A stretch of 64,000 bases of DNA from DATJOJ01 sp035507035 (GTDB taxonomy: Bacteria; Acidobacteriota; Terriglobia; Terriglobales; Acidobacteriaceae): positions 62,001-126,000 of the forward strand of contig DATJOJ010000065.1 in NCBI GenBank assembly GCA_035507035.1, in the 5' to 3' direction. Under the pieces are notes generated by a model, which did not search any database, was not told the DNA's origin, and saw nothing but the letters and a program-made list of their open reading frames with translations. Shown piece by piece: positions 23,619 to 33,501 of this stretch. Each line of letters opens with the position of its first letter. Positions within the stretch are counted from its first letter, which is position 1. The position numbers and the translations under genes are program-made.

Positions 23619-26600
23619 ATGGTTCTTCCCTTCGTTCGCGATCTCTTCGCGGACGTAGAAAAACTGCCTTCCTTTCTGCGTGCTGCCTCCCGTTTCCGTG
23701 AGGGCACGGGGCGGACGAGTGTTTCCGGACTGACGCCAACCGCCAAGGCCTTGCTTCTGGTTTTGCTGCAACGAGCCGTCGGACGGCCGTTTGTGGTCAT
23801 CGTTCCTGACAACCGTGCTGCTGAGGACCTTGTCCCGCTGCTGCAAGGCTTCCATGAGCTTATCGGCGGCAACGAGCCGCAATCGATCATCTCCCTTCCC
23901 GCCCGCGACGTGCTTCCGTTCCAGAATCTTTCGCCCCATCCGGAAATTCAGGAGGAACGCGCGGTCGCGCTTTGGAAAATCGCCACCGGAGCCGTCTCGA
24001 TTCTGGTCTCGCCCGTAGTTTCCACGGCTCTGCGTTTGCGTTCTGCAGACTACTACTCAGATCTCGCGCGAGTCGCCCGGCGCGGCGAGGCCATCGACAT
24101 CGACTCGCTCCTGCAGCATCTCAACACCGTCGGCTATAGTTCCGCTGACGTGGTCGAAATGCCAGGGGAATACGCTCTGCGCGGCGGCATCCTCGACGTT
24201 TATCCTCCCGAGGCCGACCGTCCTCTGCGCATCGAATTTTTCGGCGACGAAGTGGAATCGATCCGCAAGTTCGATCCCGCCTCGCAACGCTCGGCCGATC
24301 CCGTCGAAGAAGCCTTGCTGCTCCCGCTCACCGAAACGCCCGTCAACGAAGAGCTCCTCGGTTCCATTCATGCTCGTCTCTCGGGCAAGCGCATCACCGG
24401 CAATGAAGAAATTGTGGAGCAGGCGGTGCGTTCCGGCGGCGTTACCGTTTTTCCTGGCTGGGAATTTTATGCGCCGGTGGCCGGCGCCAACCAAACAGTG
24501 TTTGAAATGATGCCCAACGCTGTCGTGATGGCGGATGAGCCGCCCAGCCTGAAAGATGAGTTCGACCGCGTCTGGTCTCGCATCGAAGATGCCCACGAGC
24601 GCAGCGGCGTCGGAAATCTGGTTCGGCCGGCGGATCTTTACGTCTCTCCGGATGATTGGTGGAAGAAGTTCCAGAGTCTTCCCGGCGCGGACCTGGAACA
24701 TCTTGAAATCGCCAGTCCCGATAAACCCGAGCCTATCACCTTCCACTCACAACCGGCGCCGCGATTCCACGGCTCGGCCGAATCCATGCTGAAGGAAACA
24801 AGAAAACAAATCGCTGAACAGAATCGCGTGCTCATTGCCGTGCCGAACATTGGCGAAGTTGAGCGCCTGGCCGACGTTTTCAGCGAGAACGCCGTCTCTT
24901 TCCGCCTGGGAAGCCGCACTCGCGGCGGCGAAAGCTATGCCGACGAAACTGCCTATTTTGCCGGCGAAATTCTCACAGCAACCCTAGCCAAGGGTTACGT
25001 ACCCGATGGCGTGATCTTCCCGGATGCGCATTTAACCATCTTTGGAGCACGCGACCTTTTCGACGAATCCGAAGCCGCAGTTCGCCCGCAGCGCCAGAAA
25101 TCGAAAACCTCCGCGTTTCTTTCCGATTTTCGCGATCTACAAGTTGGCGATTACGTGGTGCACGTCGAACACGGTATCGGCCAATATCAAGGACTGAAGG
25201 AAATCAATCAAGGCGACGGCAATCTGGAATTCATGCTGCTCGAATACGCCGACGCGGCCCGACTCTATGTCCCATTGACACGCCTCGATCTGGTCCAGAA
25301 ATATCGGTCGTCGGAAGGCGCCAAGCCTGCGCTCAACCATCTGGGCAGCGCCGTTTGGGCAAAGACCAAGGCTCGGGTTCGCAAGGCCATGAAAGATATG
25401 GCCGACGAACTGATCAAGCTGTACGCCCAGCGTAATGCCGCTAAAGGTTATGCGTTTACCGACAATCAATTCATGCATGAGTTTGAAGATGCCTTCGAGT
25501 ACAACGAAACCGACGATCAGATGGAAGCGATCAAAGACGTGCAAGTTGATATGGAATCGCATCGGCCCATGGATCGCCTTTTGTGCGGCGACGTCGGCTA
25601 TGGCAAAACAGAAGTTGCCATGCGCGCGGCTTTTCGCGCAGTCAATAACAATAAGCAAGTAGCGGTGCTGGCGCCCACTACCGTCCTCGCCTTTCAGCAT
25701 TACGAGACTTTCAAACAACGCTTTGCTGCGTTTCCCGTGACCATTGAAATGATCAGCCGCTTCCGCACCACAAAACAACAAAAAGAAATTCTGCAAAAAG
25801 TGGAAGCGGGCAAGATCGACATACTGATTGGCACCCACCGCCTGCTCTCGAAGGACATCAAGTTCACCGATCTCGGACTACTCGTCGTCGATGAGGAGCA
25901 GCGTTTTGGGGTTCGCCACAAAGAGCGCCTTAAGCAGATGCGAAAAGAAGTCGATGTCTTGACCATGTCGGCCACGCCCATTCCGCGCACGCTGCACATG
26001 TCGCTGGTTGGTATGCGCGATATGAGCGTCATCGAAACGCCGCCCAAAGACCGCATGGCTATTCAGACGGTCGTCCTGAGCTGGGACGAACAATTAATTC
26101 GATCGGCGTTGCAGCTCGAACTCGATCGTGGCGGCCAGGCCTATTTCGTTCACAATCGTGTCGAAAGTATCTGGGAGATCGCCGCCAAGCTGCAGGAACT
26201 CGTGCCCAAGGCGCGCATCACGGTGGGCCACGGACAAATGTCCGAGGGAGAACTCGAAAAAGTGATGCTGAAATTCATGCACCATGAAGCCGACATCCTC
26301 GTCTCCACCACAATCATCGAGAACGGCCTCGACATTCCCCTTTGCAACACCATCATTGTGAATCGCGCAGATCGCTTCGGTCTTTCCGAGTTGTACCAGC
26401 TTCGCGGCCGGGTCGGACGCTCCAATCGTCGGGCCTATGCGTACTTGCTCATTCCGGCGGACGCTGAACTCACTCCACTCGCACGCCGCCGCCTGGCTGC
26501 CTTGAAGGAATTCTCCGATCTCGGGGCGGGCTTCAAAATCGCCGCTCTTGATCTCGAGCTGCGCGGGGCGGGAAATCTTCTCGGAGGCGAGCAAAGCGGT

Positions 26601-27146
26601 CACATCGAGGCCGTTGGTTTCGAGCTTTACACCCAGATGCTCGACCGCGCCGTCCGCGAACTGAAGGGCGAGGCTCCTCCAGAAGAGGCGGAAACTCAGC
26701 TCAACCTTGGCCTCAACATCCGTATTCCGTCTGACTACATCGCGGAAGAGAATCAGCGTTTGCGCATGTACAAGCGCATCGCGGGCGTGGAAACTTCTGC
26801 GCAACTCGATGATGTTGGCTCAGAATTGAAGGACCGTTATGGAGAGCCTCCGACGGTCGTGCAAAATCTGCTGGAGTACGCTTCGCTGAAAATCCTCGCA
26901 GCACAAGTTGGAGTGGTCAGCATTGAGCGCAAGCGAGAACAGGTGACCATCAAGTTCCGGCAGAATACCTTGATCGATCCTGGAAAGTTGGCACGCTTTG
27001 TCTCGGCTCAAAATGGCGCCCACTTTGCTCCGGATGGAACATTAAAATTCCCGCTCAAAACCGCTCCCGCCGGCGCCATTCTCACCACACTCAAGGACTT
27101 GATCGAGGAACTGAGCGCTGGAGCGCCGGTCGCCAGCTCGGACTAG
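23619..27146 (+). CDS. mfd: Transcription-repair coupling factor Mfd
   Basis: 1175 residues, a usual length. N-terminal UvrB-like modules are followed by the CarD-like RNA-polymerase-interacting domain (VGDYVVHVEHGIGQYQGLKEI near residue 510) and superfamily 2 translocase motifs: GDVGYGKTEVAMRAAF near 656 (Walker A), APTTVLAFQH, VVDEEQRFGVRHKE (DEEQ box), TMSATPIPRTLHM, STTIIENGLDIP, and QLRGRVGRSNRRAYAYL. The C-terminal TRCF domain follows. It removes stalled RNA polymerase at lesions and recruits UvrA. It is preceded by the DDAH-like gene with a 56-base gap. Long antisense frames inside it are shadows. Confidence 0.97.
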   Translation: MVLPFVRDLFADVEKLPSFLRAASRFREGTGRTSVSGLTPTAKALLLVLLQRAVGRPFVVIVPDNRAAEDLVPLLQGFHELIGGNEPQSIISLPARDVLPFQNLSPHPEIQEERAVALWKIATGAVSILVSPVVSTALRLRSADYYSDLARVARRGEAIDIDSLLQHLNTVGYSSADVVEMPGEYALRGGILDVYPPEADRPLRIEFFGDEVESIRKFDPASQRSADPVEEALLLPLTETPVNEELLGSIHARLSGKRITGNEEIVEQAVRSGGVTVFPGWEFYAPVAGANQTVFEMMPNAVVMADEPPSLKDEFDRVWSRIEDAHERSGVGNLVRPADLYVSPDDWWKKFQSLPGADLEHLEIASPDKPEPITFHSQPAPRFHGSAESMLKETRKQIAEQNRVLIAVPNIGEVERLADVFSENAVSFRLGSRTRGGESYADETAYFAGEILTATLAKGYVPDGVIFPDAHLTIFGARDLFDESEAAVRPQRQKSKTSAFLSDFRDLQVGDYVVHVEHGIGQYQGLKEINQGDGNLEFMLLEYADAARLYVPLTRLDLVQKYRSSEGAKPALNHLGSAVWAKTKARVRKAMKDMADELIKLYAQRNAAKGYAFTDNQFMHEFEDAFEYNETDDQMEAIKDVQVDMESHRPMDRLLCGDVGYGKTEVAMRAAFRAVNNNKQVAVLAPTTVLAFQHYETFKQRFAAFPVTIEMISRFRTTKQQKEILQKVEAGKIDILIGTHRLLSKDIKFTDLGLLVVDEEQRFGVRHKERLKQMRKEVDVLTMSATPIPRTLHMSLVGMRDMSVIETPPKDRMAIQTVVLSWDEQLIRSALQLELDRGGQAYFVHNRVESIWEIAAKLQELVPKARITVGHGQMSEGELEKVMLKFMHHEADILVSTTIIENGLDIPLCNTIIVNRADRFGLSELYQLRGRVGRSNRRAYAYLLIPADAELTPLARRRLAALKEFSDLGAGFKIAALDLELRGAGNLLGGEQSGHIEAVGFELYTQMLDRAVRELKGEAPPEEAETQLNLGLNIRIPSDYIAEENQRLRMYKRIAGVETSAQLDDVGSELKDRYGEPPTVVQNLLEYASLKILAAQVGVVSIERKREQVTIKFRQNTLIDPGKLARFVSAQNGAHFAPDGTLKFPLKTAPAGAILTTLKDLIEELSAGAPVASSD

Positions 27147-27200
27147 TTCGCGTTTCTCGCAAAGCGTTCTCCGCTCGCCGCATGCTAATCTCGAATTTCC

Positions 27201-28043
27201 ATGGCCCTGCCCGTTGATTTTCTTTCGACTAGTCTCAGCCTGGCTGCGGTCGTTGCCTGGGGAACCAGCGATTTTCTTGGCGGATATTCTTCGCGTACCG
27301 CCAACGCGTTCTTGTTGACCACCATCGCCCACGCCAGCGGTCTGTTATTGATGGTGACAGTCGCAACCGCCAGTCACGCTCCTTTTCCAATCCATTCGAG
27401 CGCACTTTGGGCCTTCGCCGGCGGACTCTCCGGCGGAGGCGCATTGGCCATCTTCTATCGCGCTTTGTCGCAAGGAAGAATGGGGCTAACGGCACCCGTT
27501 GCAGCCGTGCTCGGCGCCGCGATCCCTACGCTATTCGTGATGTTTACGGCGGGTGCGCCCAGCCCGGTTCACATTGCCGGGTTTCTGCTCGCTGCTATCG
27601 GCATCTGGCTCATCTCCCGCACTGAAGATGGCAGTGGCACCGAGGGTATCGGGTTCGCCGCGCTCGCCGGAATTGGCTTCGCCGGCTTCTATCTGTGCAT
27701 GAGGCAAGCCGGCAACGGCTCGGCGTTGTGGATCGCAGCATTGTCGCGCCTGGCTTCGTTTACGCTCACGGGAATCATCGTCCTTCTCATCGGGGCACGC
27801 CGCATCACACCGCAAAGCGCTGGTTGGGGCGTTCTCGCCGGATGCCTCGACGTCACCGGCAGCGCCCTCTTCGTCCGCGCCAGCCAGACCGGACGTCTCG
27901 ATACCGCCGTTGTCCTGACTTCGTTGTATCCGGCTGTGACAGTTCTTTTGGCCCGCCTTATTCTCAAAGAGCATTTCACCCGCTGGAAGGCGGTCGGAAT
28001 GTTCGCGGCTTTGCTGGCTGTCCCCATGATCGCTGCGCAGTAA
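27201..28043 (+). CDS. EamA/DMT-family transporter
   Basis: 280 residues with ten predicted hydrophobic helices in two homologous halves of five, the EamA (drug/metabolite transporter) pattern. Motifs: AAVVAWGTSDFLGGY at the first helix, GGALAIFYRALSQGRMGLTAPVAAV in the first half, and SALFVRASQTGRLDTAVVLTSLYPAVTVLLARLILKEHFTRWKAVG in the second, which contains the family-typical xxLxExxxxxxxxG ending. The substrate is unknown. It lies 55 bases after mfd and 47 before gltX in the same direction, so it may be co-transcribed. Confidence 0.85.
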   Translation: MALPVDFLSTSLSLAAVVAWGTSDFLGGYSSRTANAFLLTTIAHASGLLLMVTVATASHAPFPIHSSALWAFAGGLSGGGALAIFYRALSQGRMGLTAPVAAVLGAAIPTLFVMFTAGAPSPVHIAGFLLAAIGIWLISRTEDGSGTEGIGFAALAGIGFAGFYLCMRQAGNGSALWIAALSRLASFTLTGIIVLLIGARRITPQSAGWGVLAGCLDVTGSALFVRASQTGRLDTAVVLTSLYPAVTVLLARLILKEHFTRWKAVGMFAALLAVPMIAAQ

Positions 28044-28090
28044 CCTGTCGCACAAAGCGTGTGCACCGTCTCTCCTGCTAACATCAATTC

Positions 28091-29650
28091 GTGAGTGACA
28101 ATTCCCCGGTTCGAGTACGATTTGCTCCCTCCCCCACGGGACATCTTCACGTCGGCAACGCGCGCACGGCGCTTTTCAATTGGCTGTTCGCTCGCCAAAA
28201 CGGCGGTACGATGGTGTTGCGCGTAGAAGATACGGACGTCGAACGCAGCGAAGCGCGATTTGAAGACCAGCTTATCGGCGACCTGAAATGGCTTGGATTG
28301 GATTGGGACGAAGGCCCCGACGTTGGCGGACCTTACAAGCCATATCGCCAATCCGACCGGCTTGAAATATATCGTGACCACGCCGAACGCCTGCTGAATG
28401 AAGGCAAGGCCTATCTCTGTTTTTGCACCGAAGACGAATTGCAGAAGGAACGCGACCAAGCCATGGCCAGTGGTGGTCAGCCGATTTATTCCGGCAAGTG
28501 CCGGAACATTGACCCAGCCGAAGCCAAGCGCCGTCGCTCCTCCGGTGAGGCTTGCGCCATTCGCTTACGGATTCCCGAACACCCTATCCGCTTTCACGAT
28601 GTCGTTCACGGCAACGTGGAGTTTTCGAACGAAGTCGTCAGCGACCCTATCATTCTGCGTTCGAGCGGCATGCCGGTTTACAACTATGTCGTCGTGATCG
28701 ACGACGCGCTAATGAAAATCACGCATGTCATCCGCGGTGACGACCATCTTTCCAATACGCCCAAACAAGTTGCGCTCTATGAAGCACTGGGCTGGCCGGC
28801 GCCCGAGTTTGCTCATCTTTCCACCATCCTCGGCGCGGATCGCGAGCGTCTATCCAAACGCCATGGAGCAACCTCGATTGCAAACTTTCGTGACATGGGA
28901 GTGCTTCCAGAAGCGTTGGCAAACTATCTCGCGCTCTTGGGCTGGGCGCCCAGCGGCGGGACGCGAGAAATTTTTGCTCCGCAAGAGCTTATTCAGGAAT
29001 TTTCGCTCGAGCGCGTAACACCCTCCGCTGCCGTCTTCGACATGGAAAAGCTGTATTGGCTGAATCGCCAATACGTCAAGCAAGCCGCGCCGGAGCGGAT
29101 CAACCGACTCGCCCTCGCCTATTACAGTCGAGCTATCGCCGAGGATCTCCTCAAAGACTCTTCGCTTGACGGGATCGAGGGCGTTCCGCTCTGGACTCCG
29201 CCACAACCCATTTTCGATTGGCTGGCGAAGATCACACAACTGCTCGCACCGTACGTCGATCGACTCGATCAACTTCCCGATCGTGCTTCCATGATCTTTA
29301 ATTACGATGCCGCGGCCGCCCTCGCGAGTCCCGACAATGCCGAGGTGCTCGCTTGGCCACAAACGAAAGCCGTGTTCTCACGGTTCGTTGTAAAGGTTCT
29401 GGCGGATGAAACTCGGCCCATGACTCCGGAAGAGTTCAAAAAAATCGTCAATGAAGTGAAAGCCGAAACCGGCACCAAGGGTAAAGAATTGTTTCACCCC
29501 ATTCGCATCGTCATTACCGGATCGCACTCCGGCCCCGATTTCGACCGCTTGATTCCTATCCTCGAAGAAGGAAGCAAGCTCAGCCTGCCTAAGCACGTTC
29601 TCAGCGTGCGTGAGCGAGTCGAGCAATTCTGTCATGCGTTGAAATGCTGA
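28091..29650 (+). CDS. gltX: Glutamate-tRNA ligase
   Basis: 519 residues starting at a GTG (28091). The class I signature is PSPTGHLHVGNARTALFNW (HIGH equivalent HLHV) and the KMSKS equivalent is DRERLSKRHGATSI. The glutamate-specific region VRVEDTDVERSEARFEDQLIGDLKWLGLDWDEG is present, and the C-terminal anticodon-binding helical domain ends EQFCHALKC. Residues 118-150 contain the family's zinc-like insert region (CFCTEDELQ) with fewer Cys than the E. coli enzyme. It charges tRNA-Glu for translation, possibly also tRNA-Gln if non-discriminating. It is convergent with the Cys-rich gene downstream. Confidence 0.96.
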   Translation: MSDNSPVRVRFAPSPTGHLHVGNARTALFNWLFARQNGGTMVLRVEDTDVERSEARFEDQLIGDLKWLGLDWDEGPDVGGPYKPYRQSDRLEIYRDHAERLLNEGKAYLCFCTEDELQKERDQAMASGGQPIYSGKCRNIDPAEAKRRRSSGEACAIRLRIPEHPIRFHDVVHGNVEFSNEVVSDPIILRSSGMPVYNYVVVIDDALMKITHVIRGDDHLSNTPKQVALYEALGWPAPEFAHLSTILGADRERLSKRHGATSIANFRDMGVLPEALANYLALLGWAPSGGTREIFAPQELIQEFSLERVTPSAAVFDMEKLYWLNRQYVKQAAPERINRLALAYYSRAIAEDLLKDSSLDGIEGVPLWTPPQPIFDWLAKITQLLAPYVDRLDQLPDRASMIFNYDAAAALASPDNAEVLAWPQTKAVFSRFVVKVLADETRPMTPEEFKKIVNEVKAETGTKGKELFHPIRIVITGSHSGPDFDRLIPILEEGSKLSLPKHVLSVRERVEQFCHALKC

Positions 29651-29666
29651 GCTCGAAGCGGCGCGG

Positions 29667-30113
29667 CTATTTGCTCATGTCGCCGTTATCGTGTCCGTCC
29701 ATCATGGCGCAATGCCCATGCGCCATACCGTCATGCTCGTGACTTCCGCCACAGCACGACATTTTTGTTTGCTCGCTTCCCTGGCTGGGATGGTCGCAGC
29801 AGGCTTTCTGATCTCTTGCGCACTTTTTGCCCTCGCAGCAGCCGTCGCCCTTCGCACAAGACATGGCTTCTTTGCCGTCCTTGTCTTGGCAGCACGACAT
29901 TTCCGATTTCATGGTCTCATCATGATGGCCACAGCATGAATCAGAATTCTTGCCATCTGCCATCTTGTCGCAACAGGAACAGCTCGACTTAGCCTGCGCC
30001 TGCGCTGCGGCGGAATTCTGTGGCGCACTGGAATTAGATTTGGAGGGATTGGAAGTCTGAGCAAACGAGACTCCCGCCAATAATATCGCTGCAATGATCA
30101 TTTTGATTTTCAT
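29667..30113 (-). CDS. Secreted Cys/His/Met-rich, probable metal-binding protein
   Basis: 148 residues from the ATG at 30113, which begins a good signal peptide (MKIKMIIAAILLAGVSFAQ); the frame upstream is not coding-like. The mature protein is packed with Cys pairs (SCSCCDKM, DSCCGHHD, MSCCQDK, GDGCCEGKKC, KACCDH, MSCCGGSHEHDG) and a His/Met-rich tail (MAHGHCAMMDGHD). This composition fits a copper, zinc or other soft-metal sequestering protein in the envelope. I do not recognise a named family. A perfect CRP-type palindrome 48 bases upstream of the ATG suggests control by a CRP/FNR-family regulator. Confidence 0.78.
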   Translation of the reverse strand: MKIKMIIAAILLAGVSFAQTSNPSKSNSSAPQNSAAAQAQAKSSCSCCDKMADGKNSDSCCGHHDETMKSEMSCCQDKDGKEAMSCAKGDGCCEGKKCARDQKACCDHPSQGSEQTKMSCCGGSHEHDGMAHGHCAMMDGHDNGDMSK

Positions 30114-30160
30114 GGTCACCTGCTTTCGGAGCAAGTTTCTCAAGGACGCACACGTCGCTC

Positions 30161-30176
30161 TGTGATAGAGCTCACA
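30161..30176. promoter_or_regulatory. CRP-type operator TGTGA-N6-TCACA (site 1)
   Basis: TGTGATAGAGCTCACA matches the CRP half-sites exactly and lies 48 bases upstream of the Cys-rich gene, between it and the kinase-propeller gene (both minus strand). A further TGTGA half-site follows at about 30185. Three more perfect copies occur in this window (52123, 55918, 62737). Confidence 0.6.
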
Positions 30177-30229
30177 CGGCGATGTGACGATCGTCGAAAA
30201 GAGCTCCACCAGGTTTTAAAGAGAAGGAT

Positions 30230-32941
30230 TTACTGCTGTTGCGAGTCACGAATCAGGATCACATCGGATTCGGTATGACCACGAACGATGCCCAGCTTCG
30301 TACCATCGAGCGACCAATTAAAGCTCAAAATATGCTCGGAGTCGAAGTTGGTAATTTGCTTTCCCGCCGAACCGTCGAACGGCTGCAACCACAAGTTGTC
30401 CACGCCAGCTGCGCGCACAACATAAATCACCCCTTTACCGTCACGGGTAAATCGCAACGTGCCGCTGCGTGGGCGCTGGAATGCCATATCCTTGAGCACT
30501 TGGCCGGAATCCACGGAAATCAACTTCAGTTCTTCGATGTGCTCGCCAAGGTGTCCAAACGTCGCCAGAATCGCGCTCTTTCCGTCCGGCGAGAGATCGC
30601 CATCGGCCACGAGTTCATCGGAAACTTTTTCAGCTTTTCCACCGTCGATGGGAACCCTCATCAGGCGGCTGCCCGCAGCGATGTCCATGTAATAGACCCA
30701 TTTGCCATCGGGCGAGCAGGCGGGCGCCTGATCAATTTTGCCGTCACTCAGCTGTTTTAAATTCCCCCCGTTCGCATCCATGCGCCAGGTGTCGATCACC
30801 GGCTTGCCTTTGCCAAAGATTCCCGTGAAAACGATGTAGCGTCCGTCCGCGCACGCGGAAGGCGCATCGCCAAAGCCGCCGGGCGGAGCCGGCAATGGCG
30901 TCGAGGTTCCCGTCTCTGGATTGAGCAAGCTGAACCACCGTTCCTTCGGTATGACAATTTGCCCATCCTTGGTCCAACTGAAACTGCGCACCGCGGCACC
31001 GGAAGTGATTTGGTGCGCCTGGGCCGACCCGGAAGCATTCGCCGGGGTCATGTAAAGGTTCCAGTGGCCTTCGCTCATCACTGTAGCCAAACTATGGCCA
31101 TCGCCGGCTACGCTGGGGTCGGAGTAATTATTCGTATCTCGAGTGATCGGCGAAATCTTGCCATCGGGATACGAAATATAGACGATCTGGTTGCCAGTAA
31201 ATGCCGAAAGCGCGATCAGGCCGCTGCCATCGGACAGCCAAACATTACGCTGCAGAATGCTGTTCTCCGAGGTAGCGAATACGTGTTGTTTTTTGTTGGC
31301 CACGTCAAACGCCACGAGTCCGCCGAACGCGTCCCCCGGCTGAAGAGCGCTCACGACAATGCTTTTGCCATCCGGTGACCATGCGGGATCGCCTAAATGC
31401 GCATTGATCGGTCCTTCGAAGAAGACCTTCTCCTCGCCTCCATCCACCGGTTGAATCAACAGCCGCTGCCGGCCGGCCAGCGGATTATTGTCGCGGAAAA
31501 ACGCGAATTGTTTGCCGTCGGGAGAGAAGCTGATATTGGAATCGATATCTGTGACCAGCTTCTGCGGAGTTCCACCAAGAAGAGGCGCGCGATAAAGATA
31601 ATGGAGTTCAGTGCTGCCCGGTTCGTCGCGTACAAAGTAGAGATAATTTCCGTCAGGCGAAAAACGCAAGCCGCTGTAATTCACATCGGCCGGCGCTACC
31701 ACCTGAGTGTCGCTATTGGTGGGAAGGTTGCGCAACCAGAGACTCTGCTGGCCAGCATCGTTGACCACGTTGAGCATGTATTTCCCGTCGGGTGAAATCG
31801 CGGCCAGCGTCGCTTTGCCCGTGTCTGTAATCTTCGTGACCGTAATATTTTGAAATGGAACCGGCCTTGAGCGATGGACAAACGCGTAAATTCCGTACCC
31901 GGCAGCAGCCAGAACAACGATGCCAATTAACCCGACCGCGCCAGTTCCCAGCTTATTTTTTCGGGCCGCCGCCACCACGGCCGAGCCACTGCTTGCTCGG
32001 ACGGGAACCGCCGTCTCGCTCGCCGGAACCACAATCGCGGTCGTTGTCACGGTCGGTGAACTCTTGCGACCGGACTCCAGATCCCGCTTCAAGCGCTTCA
32101 AATCGCTGCATAAATCGCCCGCCGATTGGTAGCGCAAGTCGCGCTCTTTTTCCAGCAGCCGTTCGATGATCTCCTGCAACTTCGAAGGCAACGTTGGATT
32201 GATCTGCATCGGTGGAATCGGATCGCGGTCCAGAATCGACTGAAAAACGACTGCCGAGGTATTGCCTGCAAACGGCAAATGCCCAGTTGCCATCTGATAG
32301 ATGACCGTGCCGAGAGAAAACAGATCCGTGCGAGCGTCGAGTTCCTCTCCCCGAGCCTGCTCGGGGGACATATATGCGATCGTGCCTACAGTCGATCCCG
32401 GGCTGGTCAAGTGCATCGGACTTGGCACGCCGGCATCCACGCTCATGGTTTCGGTCTGCAGCATGTCCGTGCGGATCAGCTTGGCCAAACCGAAATCCAG
32501 AATCTTAACTGGGCCGCGGTGGGTGAGAAAGACGTTGGAAGGCTTGACGTCGCGGTGAACAATGCCTTTGACGTGCGCGGCATCGAGTGCATCGGCCAGT
32601 TGAATGCTCACTTCCAGCAGCTTGTTCAGCGGCAGAGGCCCACCGGCAAGCTTGGAATCCAGGCTCATCCCTTCCAAGTGCTCCATGGAGATGAAGCTCT
32701 GACCGTCTGCGTTCTCCACCGCATAGATCGTGCAAATGTTGGGATGATTCAGCGCCGATGCCGCGCGCGCCTCCAGCAGAAAGCGATCCAGAGCCGCCTG
32801 GTCATGTGCGAGGCCTTCGGGAAGAAACTTCAATGCAACGCGGCGGCCCAACGTCAGATCCTGGGCCTCATACACTACGCCCATGCCGCCGCTGCCTAAC
32901 TGGCTGATGATTCGGTAATGCGAGATAGTTTGACCAACCAT
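30230..32941 (-). CDS. Active-type Ser/Thr protein kinase fused to a PD40/TolB-like beta-propeller
   Basis: 903 residues. The N-terminal Hanks-type kinase (1-275) has all key motifs: GSGGMGVVYEAQD loop, VALKF lysine, GIVHRDVKPSNVFL catalytic loop and ILDFGLAK, then TPGSTVGTIAYMSPEQARGE. A Ser/Thr/Val-rich juxtamembrane stretch leads to one membrane helix near residue 340 (GTGAVGLIGIVVLAAAGYGIYAF). The extracytoplasmic part is a six- to eight-bladed PD40 propeller with repeated SPDGKxxxF and SWTKDGxI. This architecture is abundant in Acidobacteria. The propeller probably senses a ligand; the substrate is unknown. A PEGA pseudokinase lies 10 kb away. Confidence 0.92.
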   Translation of the reverse strand: MVGQTISHYRIISQLGSGGMGVVYEAQDLTLGRRVALKFLPEGLAHDQAALDRFLLEARAASALNHPNICTIYAVENADGQSFISMEHLEGMSLDSKLAGGPLPLNKLLEVSIQLADALDAAHVKGIVHRDVKPSNVFLTHRGPVKILDFGLAKLIRTDMLQTETMSVDAGVPSPMHLTSPGSTVGTIAYMSPEQARGEELDARTDLFSLGTVIYQMATGHLPFAGNTSAVVFQSILDRDPIPPMQINPTLPSKLQEIIERLLEKERDLRYQSAGDLCSDLKRLKRDLESGRKSSPTVTTTAIVVPASETAVPVRASSGSAVVAAARKNKLGTGAVGLIGIVVLAAAGYGIYAFVHRSRPVPFQNITVTKITDTGKATLAAISPDGKYMLNVVNDAGQQSLWLRNLPTNSDTQVVAPADVNYSGLRFSPDGNYLYFVRDEPGSTELHYLYRAPLLGGTPQKLVTDIDSNISFSPDGKQFAFFRDNNPLAGRQRLLIQPVDGGEEKVFFEGPINAHLGDPAWSPDGKSIVVSALQPGDAFGGLVAFDVANKKQHVFATSENSILQRNVWLSDGSGLIALSAFTGNQIVYISYPDGKISPITRDTNNYSDPSVAGDGHSLATVMSEGHWNLYMTPANASGSAQAHQITSGAAVRSFSWTKDGQIVIPKERWFSLLNPETGTSTPLPAPPGGFGDAPSACADGRYIVFTGIFGKGKPVIDTWRMDANGGNLKQLSDGKIDQAPACSPDGKWVYYMDIAAGSRLMRVPIDGGKAEKVSDELVADGDLSPDGKSAILATFGHLGEHIEELKLISVDSGQVLKDMAFQRPRSGTLRFTRDGKGVIYVVRAAGVDNLWLQPFDGSAGKQITNFDSEHILSFNWSLDGTKLGIVRGHTESDVILIRDSQQQ

Positions 32942-33149
32942 AGGCTACAAACAGAACGTCCATCTTAAGTTTCCACGGCAAGCGCAGTCAAACAAACCAG
33001 ACATAACAAAGTTCGATAGCACACATAAATTCTTTCAATTTCCGTAGTCACCGTATTTCGGGTTAGTTTGTCCCAGCACGTGATCTCAGCGAGTCGCCCC
33101 AAACTTTCTGGGAAATCAGGGCCTCCGGCTCCGCCAAGGATGGGACACA

Positions 33150-33497
33150 ATGAACAAGCTAAGTTTCACAACTCTTCTGATTCTTCTCGCGTCTATTCAC
33201 GTTTTCGCCCAGCAGGCGCCCAAGCAAACCTCGCTGACGTCCGCGACCGGCAGGAAAGTCATAACCATTGCCGGCCGCTCCAGCGATGATGGAAGAATCT
33301 TTCTGCGCAACTCCGACGGCAAAGTCTGGAGCATTAACAACCCGGAGATGCTTAAGGGCCATGAAGGCTTGCCTGTCGTGATTCAGGGCCAGCTCGAACC
33401 AAACCAGAGTAAGGAGCTTCATGTTCTCTCGGTCAAAGCAGGCAAAAGTGAGGTCGGGTATGTTACCAACTGGAGTGATTCGGCATTCCGGCGGTAA
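33150..33497 (+). CDS. Small secreted protein of unknown function
   Basis: 115 residues. The signal peptide MNKLSFTTLLILLASIHVFAQ is followed by a compact domain (KVITIAGRSSDDGRIFLRNSDGKVWSINNPEMLKGHEG, LPVVIQGQLEPNQSKELHVLSV) that reads like a single OB-type barrel as seen in other acidobacterial small secreted proteins. I cannot name a family. It is convergent with the SCO-like gene, with only 4 bases between the stops. Confidence 0.65.
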   Translation: MNKLSFTTLLILLASIHVFAQQAPKQTSLTSATGRKVITIAGRSSDDGRIFLRNSDGKVWSINNPEMLKGHEGLPVVIQGQLEPNQSKELHVLSVKAGKSEVGYVTNWSDSAFRR

Positions 33498-33501
33498 CGA
33501 A

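Noticed and set aside
24057..26804. Several 200-plus residue minus-strand frames inside mfd
   Set aside because: Mfd is unambiguous on the plus strand; the antisense frames are His/Phe/Gly-rich shadows of high-GC codon bias.
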